Source: Arthrobacter sp. (GTDB taxonomy: Bacteria; Actinomycetota; Actinomycetes; Actinomycetales; Micrococcaceae). Taken from it: DNA of 64,000 nucleotides. Both the position numbers and the translations under genes were made by a program. Of this stretch, positions 16,147-25,755 are shown one piece after another. The number at the start of each line of letters is the position of its first letter. The first letter of the stretch is position 1. The notes beneath the pieces were generated by a model that was not told the origin of the DNA, made no database searches, and worked only from the letters and a program-made list of their open reading frames with translations. The stretch spans positions 9,392 to 73,391 of the forward strand of contig NZ_JAPSHJ010000001.1 in NCBI RefSeq assembly GCF_031179985.1, given 5' to 3'.

Positions 16147-17040
16147 ATGCGTGAATTCGTCGTCCTGGGCACGGCCTCCCAAGTGCCCACCCGGACCCGC
16201 AACCATAACGGCTACCTGCTGCTGTGGGATGGCGAGGGCCTGCTCTTCGATCCTGGCGAGGGCACGCAGCGCCAGATGATGCTCGCCGGCGTGTCGGCCA
16301 GCCAAATCACCCGTATCTGCATCACCCATGTCCACGGTGACCACTGCTACGGTCTGCCCGGTGTGCTTTCCCGCATGGTTCTGGACGGTGTGCAGCACCC
16401 GGTCCATCTGCACTTTCCCGCTTCCGGCGAGGACGTGGTCCGGGCGCTCGTTTCCCTCGCCTCCCCCGGCCTCGACCTTCGGCTGCACCCGCACGGGGTC
16501 GGCGGAATGGTAGCTCCCGGCCTGGAGGTGCGGCCGCTCAACCACAGGATTGAGACATACGGCTACCGGCTGGTGGAACCAGACGGCCGCACTCTGCTTC
16601 CTGAGCGCCTGGCCGCTGCCGGGATTTCCGGACCCGACGTCGGCCGGCTCCAACGGGAAGGACGCCTGGCTGGTGTGCGCCTGGAAGACGTCAGCGTTCT
16701 GCGGCCCGGGCAGCGCTTTGCTTTTGTCATGGACACGGCGGCCTGCACTGGGGCGGAGGAGCTTGCCGACGGCGTCGATCTGTTGGTGGCGGAGTGCACG
16801 TTCAGCGACGACGACGCCGCGCTCGCTGAGCAATACCGTCACCTCACAGCCGGCCAGGCGGGTGACCTGGCGGCCGGCGGGGACGTTGGCACTCTCATTT
16901 TGACGCACTTCTCAGCCCGCTACGAGGACGTTGAATTTCTGGCCGCGCAGGTAAAGGCTCGCGCCGGCGGGACCATCGTGCTCGCTGCGAACGACCTTGA
17001 CCGGATCCCGTTCCCCAAGCGGCAGCGCATGGCGGGTTAG
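16147..17040 (+). CDS. rnz: ribonuclease Z (metallo-beta-lactamase fold)
   Basis: A 297-residue protein with LGTASQVPTRTRNHNGYLL at the start, FDPGEGTQRQM, the histidine motif ITHVHGDHCYGLPG, FVMDTA and LTHFSARY near the C-terminus. These are the hallmarks of tRNase Z, which cuts the 3' trailer of tRNA precursors. Length and motif order fit the short bacterial form. The 3' end overlaps the GNAT gene by 4 bases in convergent orientation. Confidence 0.9.
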   Translation: MREFVVLGTASQVPTRTRNHNGYLLLWDGEGLLFDPGEGTQRQMMLAGVSASQITRICITHVHGDHCYGLPGVLSRMVLDGVQHPVHLHFPASGEDVVRALVSLASPGLDLRLHPHGVGGMVAPGLEVRPLNHRIETYGYRLVEPDGRTLLPERLAAAGISGPDVGRLQREGRLAGVRLEDVSVLRPGQRFAFVMDTAACTGAEELADGVDLLVAECTFSDDDAALAEQYRHLTAGQAGDLAAGGDVGTLILTHFSARYEDVEFLAAQVKARAGGTIVLAANDLDRIPFPKRQRMAG

Positions 17041-17435
17041 CGGAGCTGGATCAGTCCCGCATTCGTAGGGCGGAAACCGCAGGCCTCGAAGTAGAAGCTC
17101 TTGTGATGATCGTCGAAGTCAACATGGAGCCATTCACAGCCGGCCGCCCTGGCTTGCTCGGTTGCCACGGAGACGAGTTTCTTCCCGATGCCTTGGCGGC
17201 GCGCTCGATCCGCTACCAAGGTGTCTTCAATGAATGCATGCACCTGTCCGTCCCAGATCACGTTGACGAAACCCACCAGACCCTGCGCGTCGCGTGCTGC
17301 AACCCAACCCAGACTGAAGCGTGAGAGCAGGCCATTCCAATCGTCGTCGCCCGGTTCATGGTTGAAGCCCTCTGCGTGCAGTTGGTTGATTTCTTCGTTC
17401 TCAAAAGTGCCGCGCCATTCCAAGGTGGTGGTCAT
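17037..17435 (-). CDS. GNAT-family N-acetyltransferase
   Basis: A 132-residue acetyltransferase of the GNAT fold. Motif A, the pyrophosphate-binding loop for acetyl-CoA, reads LVADRARRQGIGKKLVSVA (R-x-x-G-x-G). The C-terminal DDHHKSFYFEACGFRPT is the usual motif B. I start at ATG 17435 (MTTTLEW) because the additional 16 upstream residues look non-coding. The acceptor substrate is unknown. Confidence 0.88.
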   Translation of the reverse strand: MTTTLEWRGTFENEEINQLHAEGFNHEPGDDDWNGLLSRFSLGWVAARDAQGLVGFVNVIWDGQVHAFIEDTLVADRARRQGIGKKLVSVATEQARAAGCEWLHVDFDDHHKSFYFEACGFRPTNAGLIQLR

Positions 17436-17581
17436 GCTGAACAGCATTGCAGATCGATGCTTGCTCGCGTACCGTTGCAACAAGTTCGTGAACGTTCACG
17501 TTTCGCCTGACGGTGGGGTTAGAAAGCAACCCGATCCCAACTGCCAGTGAAACCGCCAGCCGAAAAGAAGAATCGAACCCT

Positions 17582-18823
17582 ATGTCACTTGCTCCGCTTC
17601 TGGATCAGCTCCCGACCAAGGCCATCCGTCATGCCCGTCTTGGGGTCAATGTACTGTTCTTCACCAACGGCGCCATCTTCGCCAGCCTTCTGCCGAGATA
17701 TCCGGAGATCAAAGCCGATCTCGGGCTGACAAACGCTGCCTTTGGCTTCGCCATTGCTGCCTTTCCCGTGGGCGCGGTCCTTGCTGGCCTGAGTGCAGGC
17801 CCGCTGGTTCGCCGGTTTCGTTCCTCCAGAGTGGCAATCGTCGCAACAGTGTTGTCCTCGCTGGGGATCCTCCTCGCGGGAAACGCTCCAGCCTGGGCTG
17901 CCCTTGCCGTCGGTCTTTTCGTCGCCGGCGCGATGGATTCAATCACGGATGTTGCACAGAACTCCCACGGCCTTCGGGTCCAGAGGCTCTACGGCAGATC
18001 GATTCTTAACTCCTTCCACGCGGTCTGGAGTGTTGGGGCTGTTATGGGAGGCCTCCTGGGCGCCGCTGCAGCAGGGATGGCCTTACCCCGTCCCCTTCAC
18101 CTCAGCCTGGCGGCCGTGATTTTCAGCCTCATGGCTGTCCTTTCCTACCGGCTGTTGCTTCCCGGGCAGGAACCAGCTGAGCCTGCCGCCGAAGGGGATG
18201 ACCGCCAAGACCGGCATGGCGTGGACGTGAAGCGATCGGGTGATGCCTCAGGTCAATCCATGGCCAAGTATGGACTGCTTCTTGCCCTGGTGATGATAGC
18301 TTCAGCCGGGGCGCTCGTCGAGGATTCGGGCAGTACCTGGTCCGCCATTTACCTCGCGGGTCCCCTTGAAGCCTCTGCCTTTATGGCGGGCGCTGGTTTT
18401 GTGGCCTTGCAAGGAATGCAGTTTGTGGGGCGGATACTGGGTGACCGGATGGTGGACCGCTTCGGTCAGCGCGCCGTTGCGCGCACCGGGGGCTTCATCG
18501 TTCTGCTGGGAATGGGTTTTGCTCTCATGTTCCCCACAGTAATTGGGAGCGTCATAGGATTCGGCCTCGCGGGTTTCGGCGTTGCCACCCTTATCCCGGC
18601 GGCCATGCACGCTGCGGACGGACTGCCCGGGTTCCGTCCCGGGGCGGGGCTCACCATCGTCAGCTGGTTGCTCCGTCTCGGTTTCCTCTTTGCACCTCCC
18701 CTCGTCGGTGCCATTGCAGATTCCTCTTCCCTGCGCCTAGGCCTGGTCGTTGTCCCCGTCGCCGGCCTGCTGGTTATGGTGTTCGCTCGAGTCCTTGCGC
18801 CAAAGGCCATGCCTACGGATTAG
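17582..18823 (+). CDS. MFS transporter
   Basis: A 413-residue membrane protein with about 12 hydrophobic segments and a charged cytoplasmic loop near residues 195-225 (EGDDRQDRHGVDVKRSGDAS). RRFRSSR after the second span is the partial motif A of the major facilitator superfamily. Overall it resembles the YbjJ-like group with unknown substrates. The start is ATG 17582; an in-frame ATG at 17513 adds 23 polar residues before it and is less likely. Confidence 0.88.
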   Translation: MSLAPLLDQLPTKAIRHARLGVNVLFFTNGAIFASLLPRYPEIKADLGLTNAAFGFAIAAFPVGAVLAGLSAGPLVRRFRSSRVAIVATVLSSLGILLAGNAPAWAALAVGLFVAGAMDSITDVAQNSHGLRVQRLYGRSILNSFHAVWSVGAVMGGLLGAAAAGMALPRPLHLSLAAVIFSLMAVLSYRLLLPGQEPAEPAAEGDDRQDRHGVDVKRSGDASGQSMAKYGLLLALVMIASAGALVEDSGSTWSAIYLAGPLEASAFMAGAGFVALQGMQFVGRILGDRMVDRFGQRAVARTGGFIVLLGMGFALMFPTVIGSVIGFGLAGFGVATLIPAAMHAADGLPGFRPGAGLTIVSWLLRLGFLFAPPLVGAIADSSSLRLGLVVVPVAGLLVMVFARVLAPKAMPTD

Positions 18824-18831
18824 CCAGGGAA

Positions 18832-18848
18832 GGGCCGGGGTCCGGCCC
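18832..18848. terminator. short bidirectional hairpin between MFS and selO
   Basis: GGGCCGG-ggt-CCGGCCC forms a perfect 7-bp stem between the two convergent genes. The loop is short and no clear T-run follows on either strand. Confidence 0.55.
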
Positions 18849-18851
18849 GGT

Positions 18852-20315
18852 TCAGGTTCCGCAGAAGGTCCGGTAGGCGCCGAAGTCCTCCGGCGCGGGG
18901 GCTGCGTAGCGCTCAAGACCAGGCCGCTCATCGTAAGGGTTGGTTACCGCAACCAGGAGCTTTTCGAGCGGCGCCAAGTCGCCCAGCGTCGCTGCGCCAA
19001 GCGCCTCCTCAACCAGATGGTTACGGGGAATATAGACAGGATTGACCCGGTCCATCGCGTCCGCGTCCGGGTCCAGAGCATGCCAACGGTCAACCCAGGC
19101 ATCGAATGCCGCGAGATCCAGAACCATACCCCGTGCCGGCTCAGCGTCGCCGCGGGGGCTCTTGCCGAGGTTCCGGAAAAACGATGTGTAGTCGACGTGC
19201 CCCTCCTGAAGGAGAGCCAGGAGCTCATCGACGAGAGGCGACGTCACGTCGTCGTCTGTGTCTTTGTGTAGGCCTAACTTGGCCTTCATACCCGCCAACC
19301 AGGCGGCACTGTACTGTGAGCGGAAAGCCTCCAGTGACTCCACCGCCAGGGCGACAGCCTGCTCCTGATCGTCGTGCAGAAGGGGCAGCAGGGCCTCCGC
19401 GAGCCGGGCCAGGTTCCACTCGGCCACCAGCGGCTGGTTGCCGTAGGCGTAGCGTCCGGTCTGGTCGATGGAACTGTAAACAGTGGCGGGGTCAAAACCC
19501 TCCAGGAAGGCGCAAGGGCCGTAGTCGATGGTCTCACCGGAGATTGTCATGTTGTCGGTGTTCATCACTCCATGGATGAAACCCACGAGCATCCACTGGG
19601 CTACGAGGGACGCCTGTGCCGCTGTCACGTCTTGGAACAGCGCGAGATAAGGGTTCTCGGCTTCAGCGGCCCCGGGGTAATGACGGGCAATGGCATGGTC
19701 GGCCAGGCGGCGGAGCAGGTGGACGTCGTCCCTGGCGCGGGCATACTGGAAGCTGCCCACGCGCAAGTGACTGCTCGCTACCCGTGTGAGCAAAGCTCCT
19801 GGCAACTGCGTTTCGCGCTGCACCGGCCGTCCGGTTGCCACCACGGCGAGGGACCGGGTTGTGGGGATTCCAATGGCGTTCACGGCCTCACTCACGACGT
19901 ACTCGCGCAACATGGGACCGACTGCTGCCAATCCGTCGCCACCGCGGGCAAACGGTGTGCGCCCGGAGCCTTTGAGGTGGAGGTCACGAAGCCGGCCCTC
20001 GGTGTCCACCACCTCACCGAGCAGGAGCGCCCGTCCGTCGCCGAGACGCGGGCTGTACCCGCCGAACTGGTGGCCTGCATACGCCTGCGCCACGGGAGTG
20101 GCACCCTCGGGAATGCTGTTACCGATCAGCAGAAGCAACCCCTCGGAAGTCCGCAGGGAGATCGGATCCAGACCCAGCTCGATGGCCAGCGGCTCGTTGA
20201 GCACGAGCAACCGCGGATCCGGGGCCCCGTCCGCCTGCCAGGGAATAGCCATTTCGGGCAGCTCTCGGGCGAAGCGACCGTCAAAAGCGACGTTTGTCTG
20301 GGCTGGAGAACTCAT
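18852..20315 (-). CDS. selO: SelO protein adenylyltransferase (YdiU/UPF0061)
   Basis: A 487-residue pseudokinase-fold AMP transferase that AMPylates protein Ser/Thr/Tyr residues, linked to redox stress. Signatures in order are [38 protein letters not shown], the [19 protein letters not shown] block (active-site Asn/Asp) and [14 protein letters not shown]. The chain ends RTFCGT, keeping the conserved C-terminal Cys that is selenocysteine in eukaryotes and proposed to form a regulatory disulfide. Confidence 0.95.
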   Translation of the reverse strand: MSSPAQTNVAFDGRFARELPEMAIPWQADGAPDPRLLVLNEPLAIELGLDPISLRTSEGLLLLIGNSIPEGATPVAQAYAGHQFGGYSPRLGDGRALLLGEVVDTEGRLRDLHLKGSGRTPFARGGDGLAAVGPMLREYVVSEAVNAIGIPTTRSLAVVATGRPVQRETQLPGALLTRVASSHLRVGSFQYARARDDVHLLRRLADHAIARHYPGAAEAENPYLALFQDVTAAQASLVAQWMLVGFIHGVMNTDNMTISGETIDYGPCAFLEGFDPATVYSSIDQTGRYAYGNQPLVAEWNLARLAEALLPLLHDDQEQAVALAVESLEAFRSQYSAAWLAGMKAKLGLHKDTDDDVTSPLVDELLALLQEGHVDYTSFFRNLGKSPRGDAEPARGMVLDLAAFDAWVDRWHALDPDADAMDRVNPVYIPRNHLVEEALGAATLGDLAPLEKLLVAVTNPYDERPGLERYAAPAPEDFGAYRTFCGT

Positions 20316-20636
20316 ATATCCAGACTACCTTCGGCGTCCTGAGACCTCGACGACGGCGTCTGTCATTGATGCGGGACCGGCGGGGCGTCGTTCCCTGCAT
20401 AACGGGACCGGCTTATAGGCGTCGCTGGACACCTTGTGCCCATGAACGAACCGCAGGGCCTCACTGGTGAGGACGTTCAAGTAGGTAGGGTGCTGTCACA
20501 CAGGACATGCCGGCACTAGGTTGTTGACTCCCAGCAGGAGCTCGTGTGGGCAATCCTCGGACGGGCCGTCCGGTGCGCGAGGAATCCAGAAAAGTCTGGT
20601 GTAGTCTCGGCGGAACAAGAGCCTGAGGGGGAGGGC
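20316..20636. other. non-coding gap before a lipoprotein gene
   Basis: About 320 bases without a convincing gene on either strand. A short hairpin (CCTCA-ctgg-TGAGG) lies at 20459-20472. The last part carries GAGGGGGAGG, the ribosome binding site of the lipoprotein gene at 20637. I saw no repeats or RNA gene. Confidence 0.5.
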
Positions 20637-21077
20637 ATGAATCGACACACGTTTCCACTGATTGCGGTAGTGCTTGCTGCAGGAGTCCTGCTTGGCGGCT
20701 GCACTGCCCAATCAGGAATCAAGGCATTAGATCGGCAGGTCAGTGCCGAGGACAGAATGCCGGAGGTCATCGGGTTTGCCGGGACCCAGGTTAAAGATGA
20801 AAACGCCCGTTTACTCGCCCAGAATGACGGCGTCAAATACTTTGCAGCTAAGGCCGATGCCACTAACGAGGCGTGTGTGGTCATCGTTCCGGACACGAAC
20901 CCGTCACTGTGGGTGTCAGGTTGCGGAAGTCTGATGAACAGTGGCCGCGAGGTGGTCACGGTCAACAACGCAACCGGAGAATCGGCAGTCCTCGTTGAGG
21001 ATGGAATCGACACGAAACAGTGGGAGTCAGAGGGCTGGACGAAGGTGCATGACAACGTGCTCATCCGCGGCGGCTAA
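20637..21077 (+). CDS. hypothetical lipoprotein
   Basis: A 146-residue secreted protein. The signal peptide FPLIAVVLAAGVLLGGC ends in a lipobox with Cys at residue 22, so it should be lipid-anchored on the outer face of the membrane. The mature part has two further cysteines (EACVVIV and SGCGSL) that could form a disulfide, and ends in beta-rich sequence. A strong purine-rich ribosome binding site sits just before ATG 20637. I recognise no family. Confidence 0.85.
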   Translation: MNRHTFPLIAVVLAAGVLLGGCTAQSGIKALDRQVSAEDRMPEVIGFAGTQVKDENARLLAQNDGVKYFAAKADATNEACVVIVPDTNPSLWVSGCGSLMNSGREVVTVNNATGESAVLVEDGIDTKQWESEGWTKVHDNVLIRGG

Positions 21078-21345
21078 CCATCTGCCGCTCGCGATGTCGT
21101 CTGCAGGCGGCGTGGAGGACAACATGATCGTTAGACACTCTCGCCGCTCGGATTGGCACGCGATTGATTCCTGCCGCATAACGCTGGGCATATGGCTCTG
21201 CCTGGGCAGCTCAAGATAGCCTCCTCCCCCCCCCAAAGTCTTTCGGTCTTCGGGAGCGCTCAGGCCATGCTGCCAGCTCAGGGAAAGGCCAAGAAGACTG
21301 CGTCCGAGTCCCTGATCCCACTCTCCAGACTTGCCTACCAGCGGA

Positions 21346-22833
21346 TCAGATGCCCGACCCGTGGAACGTGGGCCCGCCATATCCGGCACCGCCGGGGCCC
21401 GGTCCAGCTAACCCGGGTGCACCAAAACCACTCACGCCAGGGTTCTCGGAACTGTCGCCTGCTCCGCTTCCCAAGAGGCTCCGGGTAAGTGCTTCGCCGT
21501 CCTCCATCAGACCGTCCACAGCGAGGCTCAGGTGTCTATCATCAACGGGGATCCCCTCCGACGCGGCAGCAAGAACGGCACGCCGGACCAGTTCCCGGGC
21601 AAAGGAGGCGGTCGTTCCTTCGGCGCGAGATGCGGCATCTTCAACAGCGTCACTACTGAAGGGAATCCCGCGGGCGTAAAGTTTTACGAGATTAATGCGC
21701 TCCCCCAAGGCCGGGAGCGGGATCTCTACTGCCAGATCAACTCGGCCCGGACGCTGCGCCAAAGCACGTTCGAGCGTGTCGACGCGGTTGGTCGTGAGGA
21801 CGAAAGCCACGTCTGCATCTCTGTCGAGGCCGTCCATGGCGTCCAGCACTTCGAACAGCAGCGGTTGCGGTCCGTGCCCGAAGCTACGGTCCTCGGCAAC
21901 CAGATCGCAGTCTTCGAGAACAACGATGGAAGGCTGCAGCGCCCTGGCCATGGTAGCGGCCTCTGCAATTCTGGCCAGCGATCCGCCCGACAGGAGGATG
22001 GCAGTGGTTCCCACGCTCTGGCTCAGCAGATAGCGCACAGTATGGGTTTTGCCCGTTCCCGGCTTCCCGTAGAGAAGGATGCCCCGCTTGAGGTGTTGCC
22101 CGTATTGGCTAAGCGACTCTCGATGTTCGGCGATGCCGAGCGCATGGCCTGACACTTTCTGAAGTAACCCATCCGGCAGAATAACCTCGGGCGCTGTCAG
22201 GGAGGGCCTGGCGTGGAAGGTGACGCCCGCGGCGCTGGGACCGTACTCGCCCATAACCAGTGAAATGACCTGACCCTTGAGGACGCTCCGGTGCTGCAGT
22301 CGCCGACGGAACTCTGAGAGGAATTCCGCCGCGCTGCCGGTGTCACCGGCCAGGACCTCGAGGGAGGCTGACGGCCGCCCAAACCGCGGGTTTGCGTCCC
22401 GCTGCCAGACGGCAACCGGGCGGTTTCCCTGTCTGAACAGCCACAGGCCCATGGCGACGGCCTGACGTTGGTCATCAGGCCCGATAGCCAGGTTCTTATA
22501 ATCGGGCTGCGACAGAGGGAATTGCGGGAAGAAAAGAGACTGTTGCAGTATGTCGCTTAGTGTGTGGTGATGGCGCTGGTCCCCGCCGCCGATGCCCAGT
22601 AGCCGGTAGTCCTCGCTCTCGGCGGCAAGTTCGGCCATAAGGATGTCGGCATCCACGAACCGGTGCAGGGGTATCTCCTCCACGACCACTGACAGCGTTT
22701 CAGCTGGAACACCGAGATGTTCAGTGAGAGTGGTCAGTAGTTGCGTTCCGGTCTGCACCCGCTGGTGACCGGACTGCGCAAGCTGCACCAGTTGAGCAAA
22801 ATCGTCGATGAACTTCCCCAGGTTTTCATCCAT
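21346..22833 (-). CDS. AAA-family ATPase
   Basis: A 495-residue protein with an N-terminal region of unknown fold (about residues 1-240) and a C-terminal AAA module. Walker A is LYGKPGTGKTHTVRYLLS near residue 255 and sensor 1 is VLTTNRVD. RPGRVD follows as the usual arginine-containing loop, and the helical lid is around residues 390-450. Walker B reads IVVLEDCDLV, with the acidic pair as ED rather than DE. The last 45 residues are a Gly/Pro-rich tail. The closest overall style is CDC48/BCS1-like remodelling ATPases; the target is unknown and no partner gene is obvious. Confidence 0.88.
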   Translation of the reverse strand: MDENLGKFIDDFAQLVQLAQSGHQRVQTGTQLLTTLTEHLGVPAETLSVVVEEIPLHRFVDADILMAELAAESEDYRLLGIGGGDQRHHHTLSDILQQSLFFPQFPLSQPDYKNLAIGPDDQRQAVAMGLWLFRQGNRPVAVWQRDANPRFGRPSASLEVLAGDTGSAAEFLSEFRRRLQHRSVLKGQVISLVMGEYGPSAAGVTFHARPSLTAPEVILPDGLLQKVSGHALGIAEHRESLSQYGQHLKRGILLYGKPGTGKTHTVRYLLSQSVGTTAILLSGGSLARIAEAATMARALQPSIVVLEDCDLVAEDRSFGHGPQPLLFEVLDAMDGLDRDADVAFVLTTNRVDTLERALAQRPGRVDLAVEIPLPALGERINLVKLYARGIPFSSDAVEDAASRAEGTTASFARELVRRAVLAAASEGIPVDDRHLSLAVDGLMEDGEALTRSLLGSGAGDSSENPGVSGFGAPGLAGPGPGGAGYGGPTFHGSGI

Positions 22834-22928
22834 GCGCAGACCCTACCAGCATCGGTAGTCTACGCCGGGGACACTTCGCCCTCGTGAAACATCGGAAAAG
22901 GGCACATCGAGGCGTGACACCGAATGAT

Positions 22929-23492
22929 TTAGGGTTGGACGCCTTTTCCCATTCCTGCGAGGAAACCGAAGCTGACTCCCGGACCACCCGAGGAGTCGAG
23001 GACCTTCACGTCTTGGTGTAACAGCTGCGTGGGCGTAACGAGCCGCTTTGCCCGCCCAGTTTCGCGGTCGAAAGTAAAGGAGCCGAAAATGCTCTTGTCT
23101 TTCTGGTGACGAAGGATGAGTACGGTGTCGTTGTCATGATCCTCTACCGATATTGGATGGTACTGATCACGCTCCCGACCCCAAATCCGAAGAGACAGCG
23201 GGAAAGCCAACTTGACCGATTCCGGGAAAGAGCTCGGGATCCTGTCAAGACTTAGCTGCCTTGACTCCTCGCCGTCATGTAAGGACAGCGTGTTCGGATC
23301 GAAGGACTCGATTCGCCCTGTCCCAAGGCTCCTGGCTGACCAGTAGAACGTTCCCGGAATCACGACGATGGCCCACTGCTCGATGACATTCCCGTACTGA
23401 CTTCTTGATGTCGCCTCGAACTGGTGAGGGCCGCCCCCATCTATCGCGGCACCGATAGCCATAGCCAGATACTCGGAAGAACTCAGCGTCAT
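22929..23492 (-). CDS. hypothetical protein
   Basis: A 187-residue soluble protein with no signal peptide. It has an N-terminal helix (SSEYLAMAIGAAIDGG) and then mixed beta-strand sequence with aromatic/charged repeats such as IPGTFYWSARSLGTGRIESF. It ends Gly-rich (SSGGPGVSFGFLAGMG). The codon composition suits the neighbourhood, but I recognise no domain. It is divergent from the lipoprotein gene at 23590. Confidence 0.7.
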   Translation of the reverse strand: MTLSSSEYLAMAIGAAIDGGGPHQFEATSRSQYGNVIEQWAIVVIPGTFYWSARSLGTGRIESFDPNTLSLHDGEESRQLSLDRIPSSFPESVKLAFPLSLRIWGRERDQYHPISVEDHDNDTVLILRHQKDKSIFGSFTFDRETGRAKRLVTPTQLLHQDVKVLDSSGGPGVSFGFLAGMGKGVQP

Positions 23493-23589
23493 TGCTTCAT
23501 CCTTGCATAGCGCGTCTGCAGGTGAGCATCCTCTGCTTCACCTATGGCCGCGCATGTGGAATAGTTCCGTCAATAATCGGGGGGTAGAA

Positions 23590-24045
23590 GTGACGAAACG
23601 CAGACGTTCATTCGACATCGCTGTAGCGACTTTTCTTTTGGCGGGCCCACTCACGGGATGTGCGGCCCAAGGGCACCCAACTGGCGAAAACCTACTAACG
23701 TTCAGCTCCATCGATGAGGCCTACACAGCCGTTGATGAGATCCTGGGATGCGAGTCAGATCCCGGTGGCGACCCAATTGTCCCTATGGGTAATGGCGGCC
23801 GGTTGACGTCAGCGCAGAAACTGTGCTTTGAAAATGTCCAGTTGGACCTTTACGCGGATCAGAACGCCCTCCAGGAAAGCTACCGCATGTTGTCCGACTC
23901 GAGTCAGGGCAAAGTCCCTCTCGTACATGGCAAGAATTGGATGGTTGTGGACTTCAGCCAAATGGCCACCGGCCAACCATCGACGTCGAATATTCAACGC
24001 CTGGCGAAGGAACTGAACGGCGAATACTCCGTTGTCGGTGGATAG
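23590..24045 (+). CDS. hypothetical lipoprotein
   Basis: A 151-residue secreted protein starting at GTG 23590. The basic start TKRRRSF is followed by a hydrophobic run and the lipobox PLTGC at about residue 24. The mature part has a helix (SSIDEAYTAVDEILGCES), a likely disulfide pair and the end VVDFSQMATGQP. The layout resembles the lipoprotein at 20637 (short, two Cys beyond the lipobox), but I see no clear sequence similarity. Confidence 0.8.
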   Translation: MTKRRRSFDIAVATFLLAGPLTGCAAQGHPTGENLLTFSSIDEAYTAVDEILGCESDPGGDPIVPMGNGGRLTSAQKLCFENVQLDLYADQNALQESYRMLSDSSQGKVPLVHGKNWMVVDFSQMATGQPSTSNIQRLAKELNGEYSVVGG

Positions 24046-24396
24046 CTTGAGCGAATCCCGGCCGCTCCAGGGGGCTTATGACTAAGCAGCTGCGTGTGAG
24101 CGGTCGGCTCGTGCCATGGAACCTCACGCTCAGTGTATTGTGCTGGCTCCTTCCAAGTGTGTAGTCCGGCCTTGGCACGCTGATCCCATCCCTATTCGTC
24201 CCGCCCCATTTGCCGTAATTGTCCTTGCTGCCCCTTCCACAGAGCCGATGTGGGCTTTTATCCCCGTCGTGCTCGGGACGGTATTGATGTGGCTTCCACC
24301 ATCGAGTCAATTCCTCCGTAAGCGCATCATTGTTGGAAACGGTTCTGTGCTGTGAGCAAGACTGCAGGGCAGGAAAACGGCGCTGGGCAAAGGATG
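24046..24396. other. gap with possible broken membrane-protein remnant
   Basis: No intact gene is convincing here. On the plus strand two short hydrophobic stretches lie in different frames: PWNLTLSVLCWLLPSV ending at a stop near 24165, and AFIPVVLGTVLMWLPPSSQ ending at 24355. Together they could be the remains of a small frameshifted membrane protein, or chance. No promoter or repeat stands out. Confidence 0.3.
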
Positions 24397-24645
24397 CTAG
24401 AAGTTTGCCGGCCAGGATAGATGCACGTGTGCTTCGCTGGCGTCAGCTCGCCCGTCCCCGCCTGAGGTATTCCAGGAGTCGGTGACGAGGGCGTTATTTG
24501 CGACGTCCTCCAGGGTCACCGATATTCCCTTGCTGGCCAGTCCGGCTTGCAGTTCCTGACGGGCCTTGATGATCGCCTGGTCGCGTGTATGGGGTGCCCC
24601 CGTTGCATCAGAATAAGGAACCGTAACTGTCCAATATGCGATCAT
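24397..24645 (-). CDS. small hypothetical protein
   Basis: An 82-residue soluble protein starting at ATG 24645 with AAGGG upstream. It begins MIAYWTVTVPYSDATGAPHT, followed by a helix (RDQAIIKARQELQAGLASKG) and beta-rich sequence that ends in a His/Trp-containing strand (AHVHLSWPANF). The alternation suggests a compact alpha/beta domain. I do not recognise a family. Confidence 0.65.
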   Translation of the reverse strand: MIAYWTVTVPYSDATGAPHTRDQAIIKARQELQAGLASKGISVTLEDVANNALVTDSWNTSGGDGRADASEAHVHLSWPANF

Positions 24646-24720
24646 GGCCCTTACTTTGACAGCCGGTCGATCAAAACTCAACACCCTGATGGTGGCCGAA
24701 CTTGTGGTTGGCCGAACACC

Positions 24721-25623
24721 TCAGACGTACCTGCCGAACCAAGCCAGAGTGTCGTTCCAAGCGGCAGTTGCCTGCTCCTCGTTGTAGCGATCGGAGGTGT
24801 CATTGTGAAAGGCGTGGTCGGCGCCCGGATAGACCTTGAGATCGTGGCGGACGTCGGTGGCGGCCAGGGCATCCCGAAGCGCCGGCATTGCTCCGGTGAT
24901 CCGTCTATCGCGTTCGGCATAGACGCCAAAGACCGCAGGCTTGATGTCCCGGACCTTCTCCAGATCGGGAGCAGGCCCGTAAAACGCAGACGTTGCCTTC
25001 AGTCCAGGCAGTTCCGTCGCTGCGTCCCAAGTGATGCCTCCGCCAAAGCCGGTCATGGCGATCCGCTCAGGATCAACGAACTCCTGCGAGCGCAGGTAAT
25101 CGAACGCTGCCGAGAAGTCGGTGACATGGCGTTGAGTCCCGGCACGGGTCAGCGCTCCGGAGCCAGCGTCCGGGTCGAGGCTGGCGGTACCTCCCTCCCT
25201 GCTGAGAAGGTCCGGTGCCAGAGCAACGTATCCGGCCTTCGCGAAGCGGCGGGCCACGTCTTCAATATGTGGGGTCAGTCCGCGGTTCTCGTGGCAGATC
25301 AGCACCGCCGGTCCGGCGGCCCCCGCCTCTGGATGGGCAAGATAGCCACTGACATCGGATCCACTGGAAGGAAACCGTACCGTCGTCGTAATAAGGCCCG
25401 GGGAACCCTCAGGGACGGACAACGGGCTTTTCGCTGCCGGCACCGCCCCGGCAGCAGCGGTACCGCTCCCCCGGAGCGATGAGGAGGGTTCCGGCGTCGG
25501 CATGGGGTCTGTGCCCTGCGGAACTTCATCCGGGGTGCACCCGACCAGCAGCATTGCCGCCGAAGCTGCCGCCATACTTCCCGTGATGAATGCCACGCGC
25601 CGCGTAAAAGTCTGCTGGGTCAT
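24721..25623 (-). CDS. dienelactone-hydrolase-family lipoprotein lacking the nucleophile
   Basis: A 300-residue alpha/beta-hydrolase with a Tat-like start (FTRRVAFITG) and lipobox LVGC, then a Ser/Pro/Ala linker. The hydrolase domain shows ICHENRGL (conserved Glu), YAERDRRI (acid) and YPGADHAFHN (His). The nucleophile elbow, normally GFCFGGG, reads GFGGG (MTGFGGGITWD): the two residues that include the catalytic Cys are missing. Everything else is intact and the frame is open. Catalysis by the usual mechanism is therefore unlikely, or it uses another residue. Confidence 0.85.
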   Translation of the reverse strand: MTQQTFTRRVAFITGSMAAASAAMLLVGCTPDEVPQGTDPMPTPEPSSSLRGSGTAAAGAVPAAKSPLSVPEGSPGLITTTVRFPSSGSDVSGYLAHPEAGAAGPAVLICHENRGLTPHIEDVARRFAKAGYVALAPDLLSREGGTASLDPDAGSGALTRAGTQRHVTDFSAAFDYLRSQEFVDPERIAMTGFGGGITWDAATELPGLKATSAFYGPAPDLEKVRDIKPAVFGVYAERDRRITGAMPALRDALAATDVRHDLKVYPGADHAFHNDTSDRYNEEQATAAWNDTLAWFGRYV

Positions 25624-25755
25624 GGCACCGGCGCGGTAGTCATCGAGAAACTCCTCGATGAGGTACTTTTCAAACTTGCCAAGCTGGAGTATTTGAAACC
25701 TCCCGGAGTTGCCGCATATCCTCCTCCGAAGTACCTTCTACGGCAAGGGGATGCC

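Noticed and set aside
15448..16908. A 486-codon open frame on the minus strand extending the AlkD-like gene upstream.
   Set aside because: The part beyond 16131 is exactly antisense to RNase Z, whose motifs are clear; only the 227-residue C-terminal part is protein-like.
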